NCBI RefSeq assembly: GCF_009749465.1
Contig: NZ_WBIS01000006.1
Coordinates: 62,001-126,000, forward strand
Length of the DNA: 64,000 nt
From: Agromyces terreus
GTDB lineage: Bacteria; Actinomycetota; Actinomycetes; Actinomycetales; Microbacteriaceae
Direction: 5' to 3'
In this document: positions 35,592 to 44,223 of the stretch, piece by piece
How the letters are laid out: the number at the start of each line of letters is the position of its first letter
Numbering within the stretch: position 1 is the first letter of the stretch
Program-made: the position numbers and the translations under genes
Notes under the pieces: model-generated
Database searches by the model: none
What the model was told of the DNA's origin: nothing
What the model saw: the letters and a program-made list of their open reading frames with translations, nothing else

Positions 35592-35822
35592 ATGACTTCC
35601 GACGACGACCAGACGACCGCGGGCGCGAACGACGCGGGCGGCGCGAGCGGCGAGGCGAAGGCCGGCCCCTCCGACGACGTCAAGCGCAAGTTCCGCGAAG
35701 CGCTCGAGCGCAAGAACAAGCAGCAGCACCGGGGCGAGGCGCACCTCGACGGTCGCGGCGCGGTCGACCACGCCCAGGGCAACGCCGCGACGAAGCAGGA
35801 GTTCCGCCGCAAGAGCGGCTGA
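35592..35822 (+). CDS. DUF5302 family small protein
   Basis: A 76-residue hydrophilic protein. The conserved part DDVKRKFREALERKNKQQ followed by GRGAVDHAQGN and TKQEFRRKSG matches the actinobacterial DUF5302 family. Function unknown; the charge pattern suggests nucleic-acid or ribosome contact. Leaderless start at 35592. Confidence 0.88.
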   Translation: MTSDDDQTTAGANDAGGASGEAKAGPSDDVKRKFREALERKNKQQHRGEAHLDGRGAVDHAQGNAATKQEFRRKSG

Positions 35823-35864
35823 GCCAGGCCGTGCCCCGAAGACGCCGCCGATGCGGCGCCGTGC

Positions 35865-36509
35865 TCACTCCCCCGCGAGGCCGCCGATGAGGTGCCCGCT
35901 CGGGCCCTCGAGCGCGAACGGGTCGCGCACGAGGCTCGACCGGTCGGTGCGCTCGACGAGGTCGGCGAAGTCCTTCGCGCCGCGGTAGATGCGGTCGGGC
36001 AGGGAGCGCACGCCGTCGCCCTCGCCCGCGGCCCCGGTGCCGCCCCAGTCGCTCGTGGCGGCGTAGACGCCCGTGGTCACCGGCTGCGCGTGCAGGTAGG
36101 TGAACAGCGGCCGGATTGCGTAGTCGATCGCGAGCGAGTGCCGCGGGGTGCCGCCGGTCGCGCCGATCAGCACGGGCAGGTCGGTGAGCGCCTGGGTGTC
36201 GACCACGTCGATGAACGACTTGAACAGGCCCGCATAGCTCGTGGTGAAGATCGGCGTGACGGCGATGAGCCCGTCGGCCGCGGCCACCGCGTCGAGCGCG
36301 GCCTCGAGCTTGGGCGGCGCGAAGCCGAGCAGCAGGTTGTTCGTGATGTCGTGGGCGAGGTCGCGCAGCTCGAAGGTCTGCACCTCGGCCTCGACGCCGC
36401 GGCCGGCGAGGATGCTCACGGCGTCGGCCGCGAGCCGGTCGGCGAGCTGGCGCGTCGAGCTCGGGGTCGACAGGCCCGACGAGACGACGACGATGCGCTT
36501 GGCGGTCAT
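35865..36509 (-). CDS. NADPH-dependent FMN reductase (CE1759 type)
   Basis: Flavodoxin-like flavin reductase, 214 residues. The phosphate loop is VVSSGLSTPSSTRQLADRL; FTTSYAGLFKSFIDVVD is the flavin/NADPH region. It sits 24 bp downstream of a luciferase-like monooxygenase on the same strand. The pair is known from corynebacteria (CE1758/CE1759): this enzyme would supply reduced FMN. AAGGAG precedes ATG 36509. Confidence 0.92.
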   Translation of the reverse strand: MTAKRIVVVSSGLSTPSSTRQLADRLAADAVSILAGRGVEAEVQTFELRDLAHDITNNLLLGFAPPKLEAALDAVAAADGLIAVTPIFTTSYAGLFKSFIDVVDTQALTDLPVLIGATGGTPRHSLAIDYAIRPLFTYLHAQPVTTGVYAATSDWGGTGAAGEGDGVRSLPDRIYRGAKDFADLVERTDRSSLVRDPFALEGPSGHLIGGLAGE

Positions 36510-36533
36510 GGTGTGCTCCTTCTCGGGTCGGGG

Positions 36534-37766
36534 TCAGCGGGTCGCGGCGGGGCCGAAGGCCGAGCCGGTCTTGACGGGGGCGGATCCCGCGGGCGCGGCG
36601 GCCGGGGTGGCCTTCGCGTCCTGGTAGGGCGAGGGTCCGGCGAGGTTGTCGCCGCGGTTCGCCTTCGGGGTCGCCTGGCGCGGGGCCTCGTCGCCGTACG
36701 TCGCGGCGACGAGCGAGGCGTGGGTCGGGGCATCCGGAACCTCGGCGGGGCGGTTCTCGGCGAACTCGCGGCGCAGCACCGGAACGACCTCTTCACCCAG
36801 CAGGTCGAGCTGCTCGAGCACGGTCTTCAGCGGCAGGCCGGCGTGGTCGATGAGCCACAGCTGGCGCTGGTAGTCGCCGACGTAGTCGCGGAAGCCGAGC
36901 GTCTTGTCGATGACCTCCTGCGGGCTGCCGACGGTGAGCGGGGTCTGCTGCGTGAAGTCCTCGAGGCTCGGGCCGTGGCCGTAGACGGGGGCGTTGTCGA
37001 AGTACGGACGGAAGTCGCGCACCGCGTCCTGCGAGTTCTTGCGCATGAACACCTGGCCGCCGAGCCCGACGATCGCCTGCGCGGCGGTGCCGTGCCCGTG
37101 GTGCTCGAAGCGCTGGCGGTACAGCGCGATCATGCGCTGGGTGTGGGATGCCGGCCAGAAGATGTGGTTGGCGAAGAAGCCGTCGCCGTACGAGGCGGCC
37201 TGCTCGGCGACCTCGGGGGTGCGGATCGAGCCGTGCCAGACGAACGGCGGCACGCCGTCGAGCGGGCGAGGCGTCGAGGTGAAGCCCTGCAGCGGCGTGC
37301 GGAACCGGCCCTGCCAGTCGACGACGTCTTCGCGCCAGAGGCGGTGCAGCAGCTCGTAGTTCTCCATGGCGAGGGGCAGGCCCTGCCGGATGTCCTTGCC
37401 GAACCACGGGTAGACGGGACCGGTGTTGCCGCGGCCGAGCATGAGGTCGACCCGGCCGCCCGACACGTGCTGGAGCATCGCGAAGTCCTCGGCGATCTTG
37501 ACCGGGTCGTTCGTGGTGATGAGCGTGGTCGCGGTGGTCAGCTGCAGCGTCGAGGTCTGCCCGGCGATGTAGGCGAGCGTCGTGGTGGGCGAGCTCGACC
37601 AGAACGGCGGGTTGTGGTGCTCGCCCAGGGCGAAGACGTCGAGGCCGACCTCCTCGGCGTGCTTGGCGATCGTCAGCGTGGCCTGGATGCGCTCGGCCTC
37701 GGTCGGGGTGCGCCCGGTCGTCGGGTCCTCGGTGATGTCGCTGACGGTGAAGATTCCGAATTGCAT
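36534..37766 (-). CDS. luciferase-like FMN-dependent monooxygenase (CE1758 type)
   Basis: TIM-barrel flavin monooxygenase, 410 residues. It shows GLDVFALGEHHNPPFW, VDLMLGRGNTGPVYPWFG and VWHGSIRTPEVAEQAA. The last ~60 residues are a low-complexity tail (Pro, Ala, Lys) beyond the barrel. It makes an operon with the FMN reductase. The substrate is unknown; these pairs oxidise small or xenobiotic compounds. A palindrome (37804-37819) lies 38 bp upstream of ATG 37766. Confidence 0.92.
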   Translation of the reverse strand: MQFGIFTVSDITEDPTTGRTPTEAERIQATLTIAKHAEEVGLDVFALGEHHNPPFWSSSPTTTLAYIAGQTSTLQLTTATTLITTNDPVKIAEDFAMLQHVSGGRVDLMLGRGNTGPVYPWFGKDIRQGLPLAMENYELLHRLWREDVVDWQGRFRTPLQGFTSTPRPLDGVPPFVWHGSIRTPEVAEQAASYGDGFFANHIFWPASHTQRMIALYRQRFEHHGHGTAAQAIVGLGGQVFMRKNSQDAVRDFRPYFDNAPVYGHGPSLEDFTQQTPLTVGSPQEVIDKTLGFRDYVGDYQRQLWLIDHAGLPLKTVLEQLDLLGEEVVPVLRREFAENRPAEVPDAPTHASLVAATYGDEAPRQATPKANRGDNLAGPSPYQDAKATPAAAPAGSAPVKTGSAFGPAATR

Positions 37767-37803
37767 GGCGCCCCTCCTGGGTGTCTCCTGCTCTGCTGCA
37801 ATC

Positions 37804-37819
37804 ATATGCGTTTGCATAT
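37804..37819. promoter_or_regulatory. operator upstream of the monooxygenase / flavin reductase operon
   Basis: ATATGC-GTTT-GCATAT: perfect 6-bp arms in an AT-rich patch, located where the promoter of the minus-strand operon should be. The binding protein is not encoded next to it. Confidence 0.65.
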
Positions 37820-37881
37820 ATCCGGTCCAACGGATGCCGGGTGCATCGTATTCCCGGCCGCATTCGCGCCCCGCGCACGAA

Positions 37882-37913
37882 CGAGCGGGAGCACCCGGAG
37901 GCACTCCCGCTCG
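37882..37913. terminator. terminator hairpin of the M28 peptidase gene
   Basis: CGAGCGGGAG (37882-37891) pairs with CTCCCGCTCG (37904-37913), 18 nt after the stop of the minus-strand peptidase gene. Confidence 0.7.
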
Positions 37914-37931
37914 CTCGTCGAACCGCTGGAC

Positions 37932-39548
37932 TCAGGAGCCCTCGAGCGGCCCGTGGTCGTGGCCGTGGTCGGGGGCGAGGCCACCGCCCCCGGCGCTCCA
38001 GGACATCTCGGGCCCCGCGGGCGTCGGCAGCGTCAGGCCGCCCGGCACCCGCTTGCCCGCGACGCCGTTGACCGATTCGGTCGAGTACGAGTACGCGAGC
38101 ACGGCCAGCGCGATCGCGTCGATGTTCACCTCGAGCGCCTCGGTGCTGACGTTCCCGATCGTGTCGCAGGCCTGGTGGTAGCACTGGTCGAAGGACTCGC
38201 CCGCGACGCCGCCCCAGACGGCAGCCTGCTCCTCGCTCTTCACCACTTCGGCGCCCGTGAACAGGCCGCCCGCCGGGATCCCGTTGAGGATGAACGCCTG
38301 GTAGTCGCTCCGACCGCTGAACTCCGCATCGTCGTACGGGACGCCCATCTGGGTGAAGTAGCTCTCGAAGAGGTCCTCGATCTGCACGGAACCATCGGGA
38401 ACCACGACCGGAGCCGCGAACCCGGACTCATCGCCGTCGTAGACCATGAAGATGTGGTTCGGCGAGGCGACCATGTCGAAGTTGAGGTAGAGCGCGATGC
38501 GATCCTTCTCCTCCTGGCTCAGCCCGGCGACGTACGCGGTCGATCCGACGAGGCCCGCCTCCTCGGCGCCCCACCATGCGAGTCGCACCGTGTTCTGCGG
38601 CTTGACCTTGGCCATCTGCTGGGCGAGCTCGAGCAACGAGGCCGAGCCGCTGCCGTTGTCGTTGATGCCGGGTCCGGCCTGCACCGAATCCAGGTGCGCC
38701 CCGGCCATCACGACGTTGTCGTCGTTCACCCCGGGAAGCTCGGCGATGACGTTGCGTTGCGGCCGCGACTCGGGAGCCGGCACGAACACGCGCGCGACCG
38801 AGCCCGCCTCGGCGAGCTGCACGCCCTGCTGGTAGCTCGCACCCACGACGGGGATCCCGACGATGTCGGAGCCGCCGAGCGTGCCCACGATGAGGCCCTG
38901 TCGGTCGTCGCCCTCGGTGTTGCCCTGGTTGAAGAGGATCACGCCCGACGCCCCGGCCGCCTCCGCGTTCAGCGCCTTCGTTCCGAAGGGGCAGGTTCCG
39001 CGTTGGATGAGCGCGAGGTCGCCGGCCGGGAAGCCGGCGAAGTCCTCCGCCTCGCAGCCGCTCGTGCTCGCGTTGCCGAGCCCGAGCGCCAGGTCGACCG
39101 GAGTCACGGATGCGGTCACGTCGCCCGGGCCGCTTCCGGTGAACGGCCCCGTCTCGTAGTCGCCGTAGGGTGCGGAGATCTGGGTCAGCGTCGACGGCCC
39201 CACGTAGGTGAACGGGAATTCGTCGAACGACACCTCCCAGCCCGCGGCCTCGAGCGTCTCGGCCACGTAGTCGACGCTCGCCTCGTACCCGGCGGTTCCG
39301 GCCGCGCGATTGCCGTCGTTGGCATCGCCGATCGACTGGAGCGCCTCGAGGTGCTCCATCGCACCGTCGGCGTCGACGCAGGTGAGCAGTTTCGAGACGG
39401 TGTTGTTGTTGCGCTTGTCGCACGCGTTGCCGGATGCCGCGACCGCGGCTCCCGTCGGCGCGACGAGGACCGCGAACGCCACCGCAGCGGCGGACGTGAG
39501 CGCGAGGGTTCGGACGGATCTGGATCGTGGTGCTGTCGTGCGCATCAT
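37932..39548 (-). CDS. secreted M28-family aminopeptidase with PA domain
   Basis: Zinc aminopeptidase of the Streptomyces/Aeromonas type, 538 residues. Signal peptide at residues ~14-38 (ending GAAVAAS). A PA domain is inserted at about residues 165-260 (GLIVGTLGGSDIVGIPVVGAS). Zinc ligands and catalytic residues are in GAHLDSVQAGPGINDNGSG, WWGAEEAGLVGS, YLNFDMVAS and CYHQACDTIGN. The C-terminal tail ends with a His/Asp-rich stretch. AGGAAGGAAG precedes the start. Confidence 0.94.
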   Translation of the reverse strand: MMRTTAPRSRSVRTLALTSAAAVAFAVLVAPTGAAVAASGNACDKRNNNTVSKLLTCVDADGAMEHLEALQSIGDANDGNRAAGTAGYEASVDYVAETLEAAGWEVSFDEFPFTYVGPSTLTQISAPYGDYETGPFTGSGPGDVTASVTPVDLALGLGNASTSGCEAEDFAGFPAGDLALIQRGTCPFGTKALNAEAAGASGVILFNQGNTEGDDRQGLIVGTLGGSDIVGIPVVGASYQQGVQLAEAGSVARVFVPAPESRPQRNVIAELPGVNDDNVVMAGAHLDSVQAGPGINDNGSGSASLLELAQQMAKVKPQNTVRLAWWGAEEAGLVGSTAYVAGLSQEEKDRIALYLNFDMVASPNHIFMVYDGDESGFAAPVVVPDGSVQIEDLFESYFTQMGVPYDDAEFSGRSDYQAFILNGIPAGGLFTGAEVVKSEEQAAVWGGVAGESFDQCYHQACDTIGNVSTEALEVNIDAIALAVLAYSYSTESVNGVAGKRVPGGLTLPTPAGPEMSWSAGGGGLAPDHGHDHGPLEGS

Positions 39549-39712
39549 CTTCCTTCCTCACGGACGTCACCCGTTGACGCCCGTTTGGGGGGCAAGCATA
39601 TGAGGACGACCGCTTCCGCGGAAGCGTCCTGCCGAGGATCGGGTCGCCGACGCAGGATTCCTGCGCGGGGCGCGGGCGGACGGCGATCAGCCGACTCCCA
39701 CGCAGGAGAACG

Positions 39713-39724
39713 TAGGCTCGATGC
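39713..39724 (+). promoter_or_regulatory. leaderless promoter of the thioredoxin gene
   Basis: TAGGCT (39713-39718), 6 nt, then ATG 39725. Confidence 0.6.
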
Positions 39725-40111
39725 ATGGCTACCGTCGCACTGACCCTGGAGACCTTCGAGAAGACGATCCTCGAGGGCGGCACCGTCTTCGTCGATTTCT
39801 GGGCCGGATGGTGCGGCCCGTGCATGCAGTTCGCGCCCAACTACGAGGCCGCGTCCGAGGCCAACCCCGACCTCGTCTTCGCGAAGGTCGACACCGAAGA
39901 CCAGCAGCAGCTCGCCGCGGCGATGAACATCACGTCGATCCCGACGATCATGGCCTTCAAGGACGGCATCGGCGTCTTCGCGCAGGCCGGCGCGCTCCCC
40001 CGCCCGGTCTTCGACGACCTCGTCTCGCAGGTGCGCGACCTCGACATGGACCAGGTGCGCGCCCAGATCGCCGCCGAGCAGTCCGACCAGGGCGCGCCCG
40101 TCGAGTCCTGA
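39725..40111 (+). CDS. thioredoxin
   Basis: A 128-residue cytoplasmic thioredoxin with active site FWAGWCGPCMQF at residues ~26-37 and the cis-Pro in TSIPTIMAF. The C-terminus extends ~15 residues beyond the fold. It reduces protein disulfides. Leaderless start; its end is 3 bp from a convergent gene. Confidence 0.95.
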   Translation: MATVALTLETFEKTILEGGTVFVDFWAGWCGPCMQFAPNYEAASEANPDLVFAKVDTEDQQQLAAAMNITSIPTIMAFKDGIGVFAQAGALPRPVFDDLVSQVRDLDMDQVRAQIAAEQSDQGAPVES

Positions 40112-40114
40112 GGC

Positions 40115-40726
40115 TCAGCGCTCCGCGAGCACTCGCTCGAGACCGCTCGTGTCGAGGTCGACGCCGAACGGGCGCGACTCCCCCGTGATGAGCGCCGGCA
40201 CCCGCACGAACACGCCCTCGGTGCGGAGCGCGTCGAGTCGGTCGCGCCAGGGTTCGCCGGCGGCATCCGGGAGGAATCCCGCATGACGCGGGCGGTCGCC
40301 GCCGACGAGCTGCACGCCCACCCGGTACCGGCGCGAGAGCCACCGGCTCGCCCGCGGCACGAGCACCGCATGCTGCTCGGCGCCGCCGTGGATGCGGGCG
40401 AGGTCGATCGCCGCCTGATGCCGCCGCACGTCGGCCACCGGAACCACGGTGCGCACCTCGCGTTCGCGCCGCGGCGCGTCGAGCAGCTCGAGCCCGTCGA
40501 GGCTCGACAGATCGCCCCACCGATCGGGGTTCGCGACGCCCCGGCGGTCGCGCACGAGCGGCACGACGAGCCAGACGAGCGTCGCCGCGAGCGCCGCCGA
40601 ATACGGCCAGAACAGCCACGGCGACGAGCTCGGCCGCACGAGCCCGGTGAACATCAGCAGCGCGATGAGCACGAGATACGGCGCCGGCTCCCACGCCAGG
40701 AGGGGCTTCGAGCGGGGTGCGGGCAT
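40115..40726 (-). CDS. hypothetical membrane protein
   Basis: A 203-residue protein. Two predicted transmembrane helices near the N-terminus (LVLIALLMFTGLV; FWPYSAALAATLVWLVVPLV), then a ~140-residue cytoplasmic part. The tail contains AIDLARIHGGAEQHAVLVPRA, resembling ribosomal L7/L12-like or DUF regions only faintly. No function assigned. Start ATG 40726 follows TAGCCT by 7 nt. Confidence 0.8.
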   Translation of the reverse strand: MPAPRSKPLLAWEPAPYLVLIALLMFTGLVRPSSSPWLFWPYSAALAATLVWLVVPLVRDRRGVANPDRWGDLSSLDGLELLDAPRREREVRTVVPVADVRRHQAAIDLARIHGGAEQHAVLVPRASRWLSRRYRVGVQLVGGDRPRHAGFLPDAAGEPWRDRLDALRTEGVFVRVPALITGESRPFGVDLDTSGLERVLAER

Positions 40727-40739
40727 GCCTGTCAGGCTA
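40727..40739 (-). promoter_or_regulatory. leaderless promoter of the hypothetical membrane protein gene
   Basis: TAGCCT (40739 to 40734, minus strand), 7 nt, then ATG 40726. Confidence 0.55.
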
Positions 40740-40788
40740 TCGCGACCGCTGCGACCGCCGAAAACGCCGGTCGGGGCATCCGCTCGGT

Positions 40789-41691
40789 TCAGCGCAGCGA
40801 CGGCAGGCGCGACGCGACCTCGTCGAGCACGGCGCGATCGCCCGCGTAGATGCCGTGCTCGCGCGGCCAGTGGGCGACGACGTCGGTGAAGCCGAGGGTG
40901 GCGGCGCGCCCGACGGCGTCCTCGAAGGCGTCGACGCTCGCGAGCGCGTAGCGCGCCGACGAGTCGAGCAGCAGCGTGCGCGGCACGGTCGCGGCGTCGC
41001 GCCCCGCGCTCGCGCAGGCGTCCTCGAACCGACGCGACAGCACGCCCGCGTAGGCCCACCACTGCTCGGTATCGTCGACGGAGCCCGCGGTGGTCACCCA
41101 TCCGTCGCCGAGGCGCACCGCGAGCGCCATGGCCTTCGGCCCGTCGGCGGCGACGTGCAGCGGCATGCGGGGCGCCTGCGCGGGGGCGCCGACCATGCGG
41201 GCGTTCACGGCCCGATACCAGTCGCCCTCGTACGAGATGCCGGGAGCATCGGATGCCGCAGCCGCGGGATCCTCGAAGCGCAGCAGCCCGTCGAGCGCCT
41301 CCGTGAACTCCGCGAACCGCTCGAAGCGCTCGAGCGGCGTGAGGAGCGGCTCGCCGAGGACGGTCGCGTCCCAGCCCGTGCCGCCTGAGCCGATGCCGAG
41401 CAGGAGGCGGCCGCCCGCGATCTGGTCGACGCTCGCGATGTCCTTCGCGAACGGCACCGGATGCCGGTAGTTGGGCGACGCGACGAACGTGCCGAGCTGG
41501 ATGCGCTCGGTCACCATGGCGGCCGCCGTCAGCGTCGGCACGGTCGCGTGCCAGCGTTCGCCCGCGAGGTCGCGCCACGAGAGGTGGTCGTACGTCCAGG
41601 CGTGATCGAAGCCGTACTCCTCGGCGCCGCGCCAGAGCTCGGCGGCGGCCGGCCAGTCGGCCTGGGGCAGGATGCAGATTCCGAAGCGCAT
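40789..41691 (-). CDS. luciferase-like (LLM-class) flavin-dependent oxidoreductase
   Basis: A 300-residue barrel enzyme of the F420-type LLM class. MRFGICILPQADWPAAAELW at the start, DHAWTYDHLSW, and LLGIGSGGTGWDATVLG. Cofactor may be F420 or FMN; the substrate is unknown. It lies 9 bp after EamA on the same strand but has its own -10 box formed in part by the EamA stop codon. Confidence 0.9.
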   Translation of the reverse strand: MRFGICILPQADWPAAAELWRGAEEYGFDHAWTYDHLSWRDLAGERWHATVPTLTAAAMVTERIQLGTFVASPNYRHPVPFAKDIASVDQIAGGRLLLGIGSGGTGWDATVLGEPLLTPLERFERFAEFTEALDGLLRFEDPAAAASDAPGISYEGDWYRAVNARMVGAPAQAPRMPLHVAADGPKAMALAVRLGDGWVTTAGSVDDTEQWWAYAGVLSRRFEDACASAGRDAATVPRTLLLDSSARYALASVDAFEDAVGRAATLGFTDVVAHWPREHGIYAGDRAVLDEVASRLPSLR

Positions 41692-41703
41692 GCCGGAAGC
41701 CTA
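41692..41703 (-). promoter_or_regulatory. leaderless promoter built on the EamA stop codon
   Basis: TAGGCT (41703 to 41698, minus strand), 6 nt, then ATG 41691. The first three bases are the TAG stop of the EamA gene. Confidence 0.55.
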
Positions 41704-42735
41704 GATGCCCTGGCGTTCGACGGAGCCGGTCACCGCCGGGAACTGGTGCGGCGGATCGGCCTCCACCGGGATGTCGAGCGGCATCGGCTCGGCGCCGAGC
41801 GGGAGGTCGGGCTCCGCCGCGACGAGACCCGGCGCCGGCCGCTCGAACCGCACGAGCACGATGCCGCCGAGGATCAGCGCCCCGCCGAGGAACTGGATCG
41901 GGCCGATCGCCTCCCCGAGCAGGATCCAGGCGACGACGGCCGCGAAGACGACCTCGGACAGCCCGAGGAAGGACGCGAGCCTCGTGCCGAGGATCTGGAT
42001 CGCCATGATGCCGGACACGTACGCGAACGCGGTCGACAGGACGCCGACCGTGATCACGGGCGCCCACCAGGGGGCCGACGTGCCGAAGAACGCGACCTCG
42101 CCGAAGTGCGCCTCGAAGGGCACGACGCCGATGACGAGCGAGAGCCCGAGCACGAGGCATCCGATGAACAGGCCGACCGCCGCGAGCGCGATCGGCGGGA
42201 TGCCGGCGTCGCTGCGTTCGCCGATGACGTAGTACACCGCGACGCCGACCATGGCGACGGCGGCGAAGGCGATGCCGAGCGGGTCGATCGCGCCGCCCGC
42301 CGGCCCGATGACGAGGACGAGGCCGGTGATCGCGACGACCGAGCCCGCGAGGACGACGACCTGCGGCATGTGCCGCGTGCGCATCCAGGCGAACGCGACG
42401 AGCGCGACCGGGGCCAGGTACTCGATGAGCAGCGCCGTGCTCACGGGGATGCGCGCGATCGACATGTAGAACGCGAGCTGCACGCCGGCGACCGCGACGA
42501 CCGAGTACACGAGCACGGTCCACTTCGCGCGCCAGAGCGGGCGCAGGTCGAACCGCAGCGCGATCAGCCCGGGCACGAGGAGCACGATCGCCCCGACGAG
42601 CACCCGGAAGAACACGGCCGCGCCTGGCGACCAGCCGGACTCGAGCAGGGGCTTCACGATCGCGCCGCCCGCGCCGAAGGCGAGGCCCGAGGCCAGGCCG
42701 ATCATGATCCCGAGGATGCCGCGTGAAGCACGCAT
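41701..42735 (-). CDS. EamA/DMT-family transporter
   Basis: A 344-residue membrane protein with ten predicted helices in two EamA repeats (GIMIGLASGLAFGAGGAIVK at the start; APVITVGVLSTAFAYVSGIM in the second). The last helix has LGGALILGGIVLV, and a ~40-residue acidic/Pro tail follows. Exports small metabolites or amino acids in this family. Divergent from the CGNR regulator gene, 94 bp away. Confidence 0.92.
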   Translation of the reverse strand: MRASRGILGIMIGLASGLAFGAGGAIVKPLLESGWSPGAAVFFRVLVGAIVLLVPGLIALRFDLRPLWRAKWTVLVYSVVAVAGVQLAFYMSIARIPVSTALLIEYLAPVALVAFAWMRTRHMPQVVVLAGSVVAITGLVLVIGPAGGAIDPLGIAFAAVAMVGVAVYYVIGERSDAGIPPIALAAVGLFIGCLVLGLSLVIGVVPFEAHFGEVAFFGTSAPWWAPVITVGVLSTAFAYVSGIMAIQILGTRLASFLGLSEVVFAAVVAWILLGEAIGPIQFLGGALILGGIVLVRFERPAPGLVAAEPDLPLGAEPMPLDIPVEADPPHQFPAVTGSVERQGI

Positions 42736-42829
42736 TCCGACACCGTTCCATCCGCTCGCGAGTCGACCCCCGTCATGGTCGAAACTCGTTATGCTCGTGA
42801 CAGTACTCGTGAAGATCGTCAGGAGTCAA

Positions 42830-43378
42830 ATGTTTTTCACCCATGACACCGAGGCGGCGCTCGCCTTCGCCGCGGCCCTCACCGACACCGCGCCCGCGGC
42901 ATCCGATTCCGGAGACGACGAACTCCGCACCGTCGCCGGCCTCAGCGACCTGCTGAGCCGATGGGGGTTCTCCGGCCGACACGACCGAGACGCCCGCGAA
43001 CTCGCCGAGGTGCGTGAGGCCCGCGACGTGCTCCGCGGGCTCTGGCTCCTCGAACGCGACGCCGCCGCCGACGCCGTCAACGACCTGCTCGCCGAGGCGC
43101 AGGCGCTCCCCCGGCTCGTGCGCCACGACGACCTCGACTGGCACATCCACGCCGTCGCCCTGGACGAGCCGCTCGCCACCCGCATCCTCGTCGAGGCCGC
43201 GATGGCCTTCGTCGACGTCATCCGCTCCGACCAGATGGAACGCCTCCGCATCTGCGACGCCGACGACTGCGAGAGCCTCTACGTCGACCTCTCGAAGAAC
43301 GGTTCGCGCCGCTTCTGCACCAGCCGATGCGGCAACCGCATGGCCGTGCGGGCCTATCGCGCCCGCGGCGAGGACTGA
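42830..43378 (+). CDS. CGNR zinc-finger regulator (ABATE domain)
   Basis: A 182-residue protein. The N-terminal ABATE domain (AALAFAAALTDTA; LSDLLSRWGF) is a predicted stress-response domain. The C-terminal CGNR zinc finger has CDADDCESLYVDLSKN, then FCTSRCGNRMAVRAYR (four Cys). It is thought to bind DNA. ATG 42830 has AGGAG 6 nt upstream. Divergent from the EamA transporter, which it may regulate. Confidence 0.92.
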   Translation: MFFTHDTEAALAFAAALTDTAPAASDSGDDELRTVAGLSDLLSRWGFSGRHDRDARELAEVREARDVLRGLWLLERDAAADAVNDLLAEAQALPRLVRHDDLDWHIHAVALDEPLATRILVEAAMAFVDVIRSDQMERLRICDADDCESLYVDLSKNGSRRFCTSRCGNRMAVRAYRARGED

Positions 43379-43409
43379 CGCGCGGCGACGGCCTCGACGA
43401 CGCGGCCGG

Positions 43410-44135
43410 TCAGCACCCGGCGTCGACGCGCACGATCGCGTCGAGGTCGCCGGGCGACACGGTGAGCTCGTAGGAGAGGAGCACCGCGGCGAACCGGTCG
43501 ACGTAGGTGCAGGCGTACCCGGTCGCCGGCGGCATCCACTCGGCCGGGCCCGAGTCGGACTTCGCCTGATTCGCGGGGCCGTCGACCGCGAGCAGGTTCG
43601 CCGGGTCGTTCGCGAACGCGGCCCGGCGATCGTCGGTCCAGGTCGAGGCGCCGTGCTGCCACGCGTACGACAGCGGCACGACGTGGTCGATCTGCACGGC
43701 ATCGGACGTGTCGGGCCCGCGCACGAACGAGATGACCGTGTTCGTGTACGGGTCGGTGAGCGTGCCCGTGCGCACGACGCAGTCCGCGCTGTCGGAGCGG
43801 AAGCGCACGTCGGCCAGATCGCGGATCAGCACGTCGTTGCGGGTGTCGCAGCCGTTGCCGTCGACGTCGAGCCAGGCCTCGCCGAACCGGTCGCGATCGT
43901 ACGGCTGCGTCGCACCGCCCTCGGCCACGACGAGCCGCGCGAGGTCGGGGTCGACCGTGCCCGCGCCGTCGCCGGGCCCGCCGGCCCCGTCGCTCGCGGC
44001 CGGCGGGAGCCACGCGTCGCCGGCCTCCGAGCGCATGCCGTCGGGCCCGTACAGGTACACCCATGCCGCCACGACGACCAGGGCGATGACGAGCATGGGC
44101 GCCGTGATGCGGCGGGAACGTCGGCGACGGGGCAT
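43410..44135 (-). CDS. HNH-family (DUF1524-like) endonuclease, membrane-anchored or secreted
   Basis: A 241-residue protein with an N-terminal hydrophobic segment (APMLVIALVVVAAWVYLYG, about residues 14-32) after basic residues, so exported or anchored. The nuclease domain has GNGCDTRNDVLIRDL, QIDHVVPLSYAWQHGA (catalytic His) and NDPANLLAVDGPANQAKSD, matching secreted actinobacterial HNH nucleases. ATG 44135 chosen; an ATG twelve codons upstream is possible. Confidence 0.9.
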   Translation of the reverse strand: MPRRRRSRRITAPMLVIALVVVAAWVYLYGPDGMRSEAGDAWLPPAASDGAGGPGDGAGTVDPDLARLVVAEGGATQPYDRDRFGEAWLDVDGNGCDTRNDVLIRDLADVRFRSDSADCVVRTGTLTDPYTNTVISFVRGPDTSDAVQIDHVVPLSYAWQHGASTWTDDRRAAFANDPANLLAVDGPANQAKSDSGPAEWMPPATGYACTYVDRFAAVLLSYELTVSPGDLDAIVRVDAGC

Positions 44136-44210
44136 CCGACCATTCTCCCGCGGCCCGACGGGTCCGGCCGACATGGCCGCGCGCGCGAGCCCGGGGCCCG
44201 CGATGCCGAA

Positions 44211-44223
44211 TAGAATCGGCCGG
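44211..44223 (+). promoter_or_regulatory. leaderless promoter of the DUF2207 gene
   Basis: TAGAAT (44211-44216), 7 nt, then GTG 44224. It selects GTG over the nearby ATG inside or before the -10 box. Confidence 0.55.

Noticed and set aside
35892..39743. 1283-codon plus-strand frame across the flavin enzyme and M28 genes
   Set aside because: Antisense shadow covering three recognised minus-strand genes.
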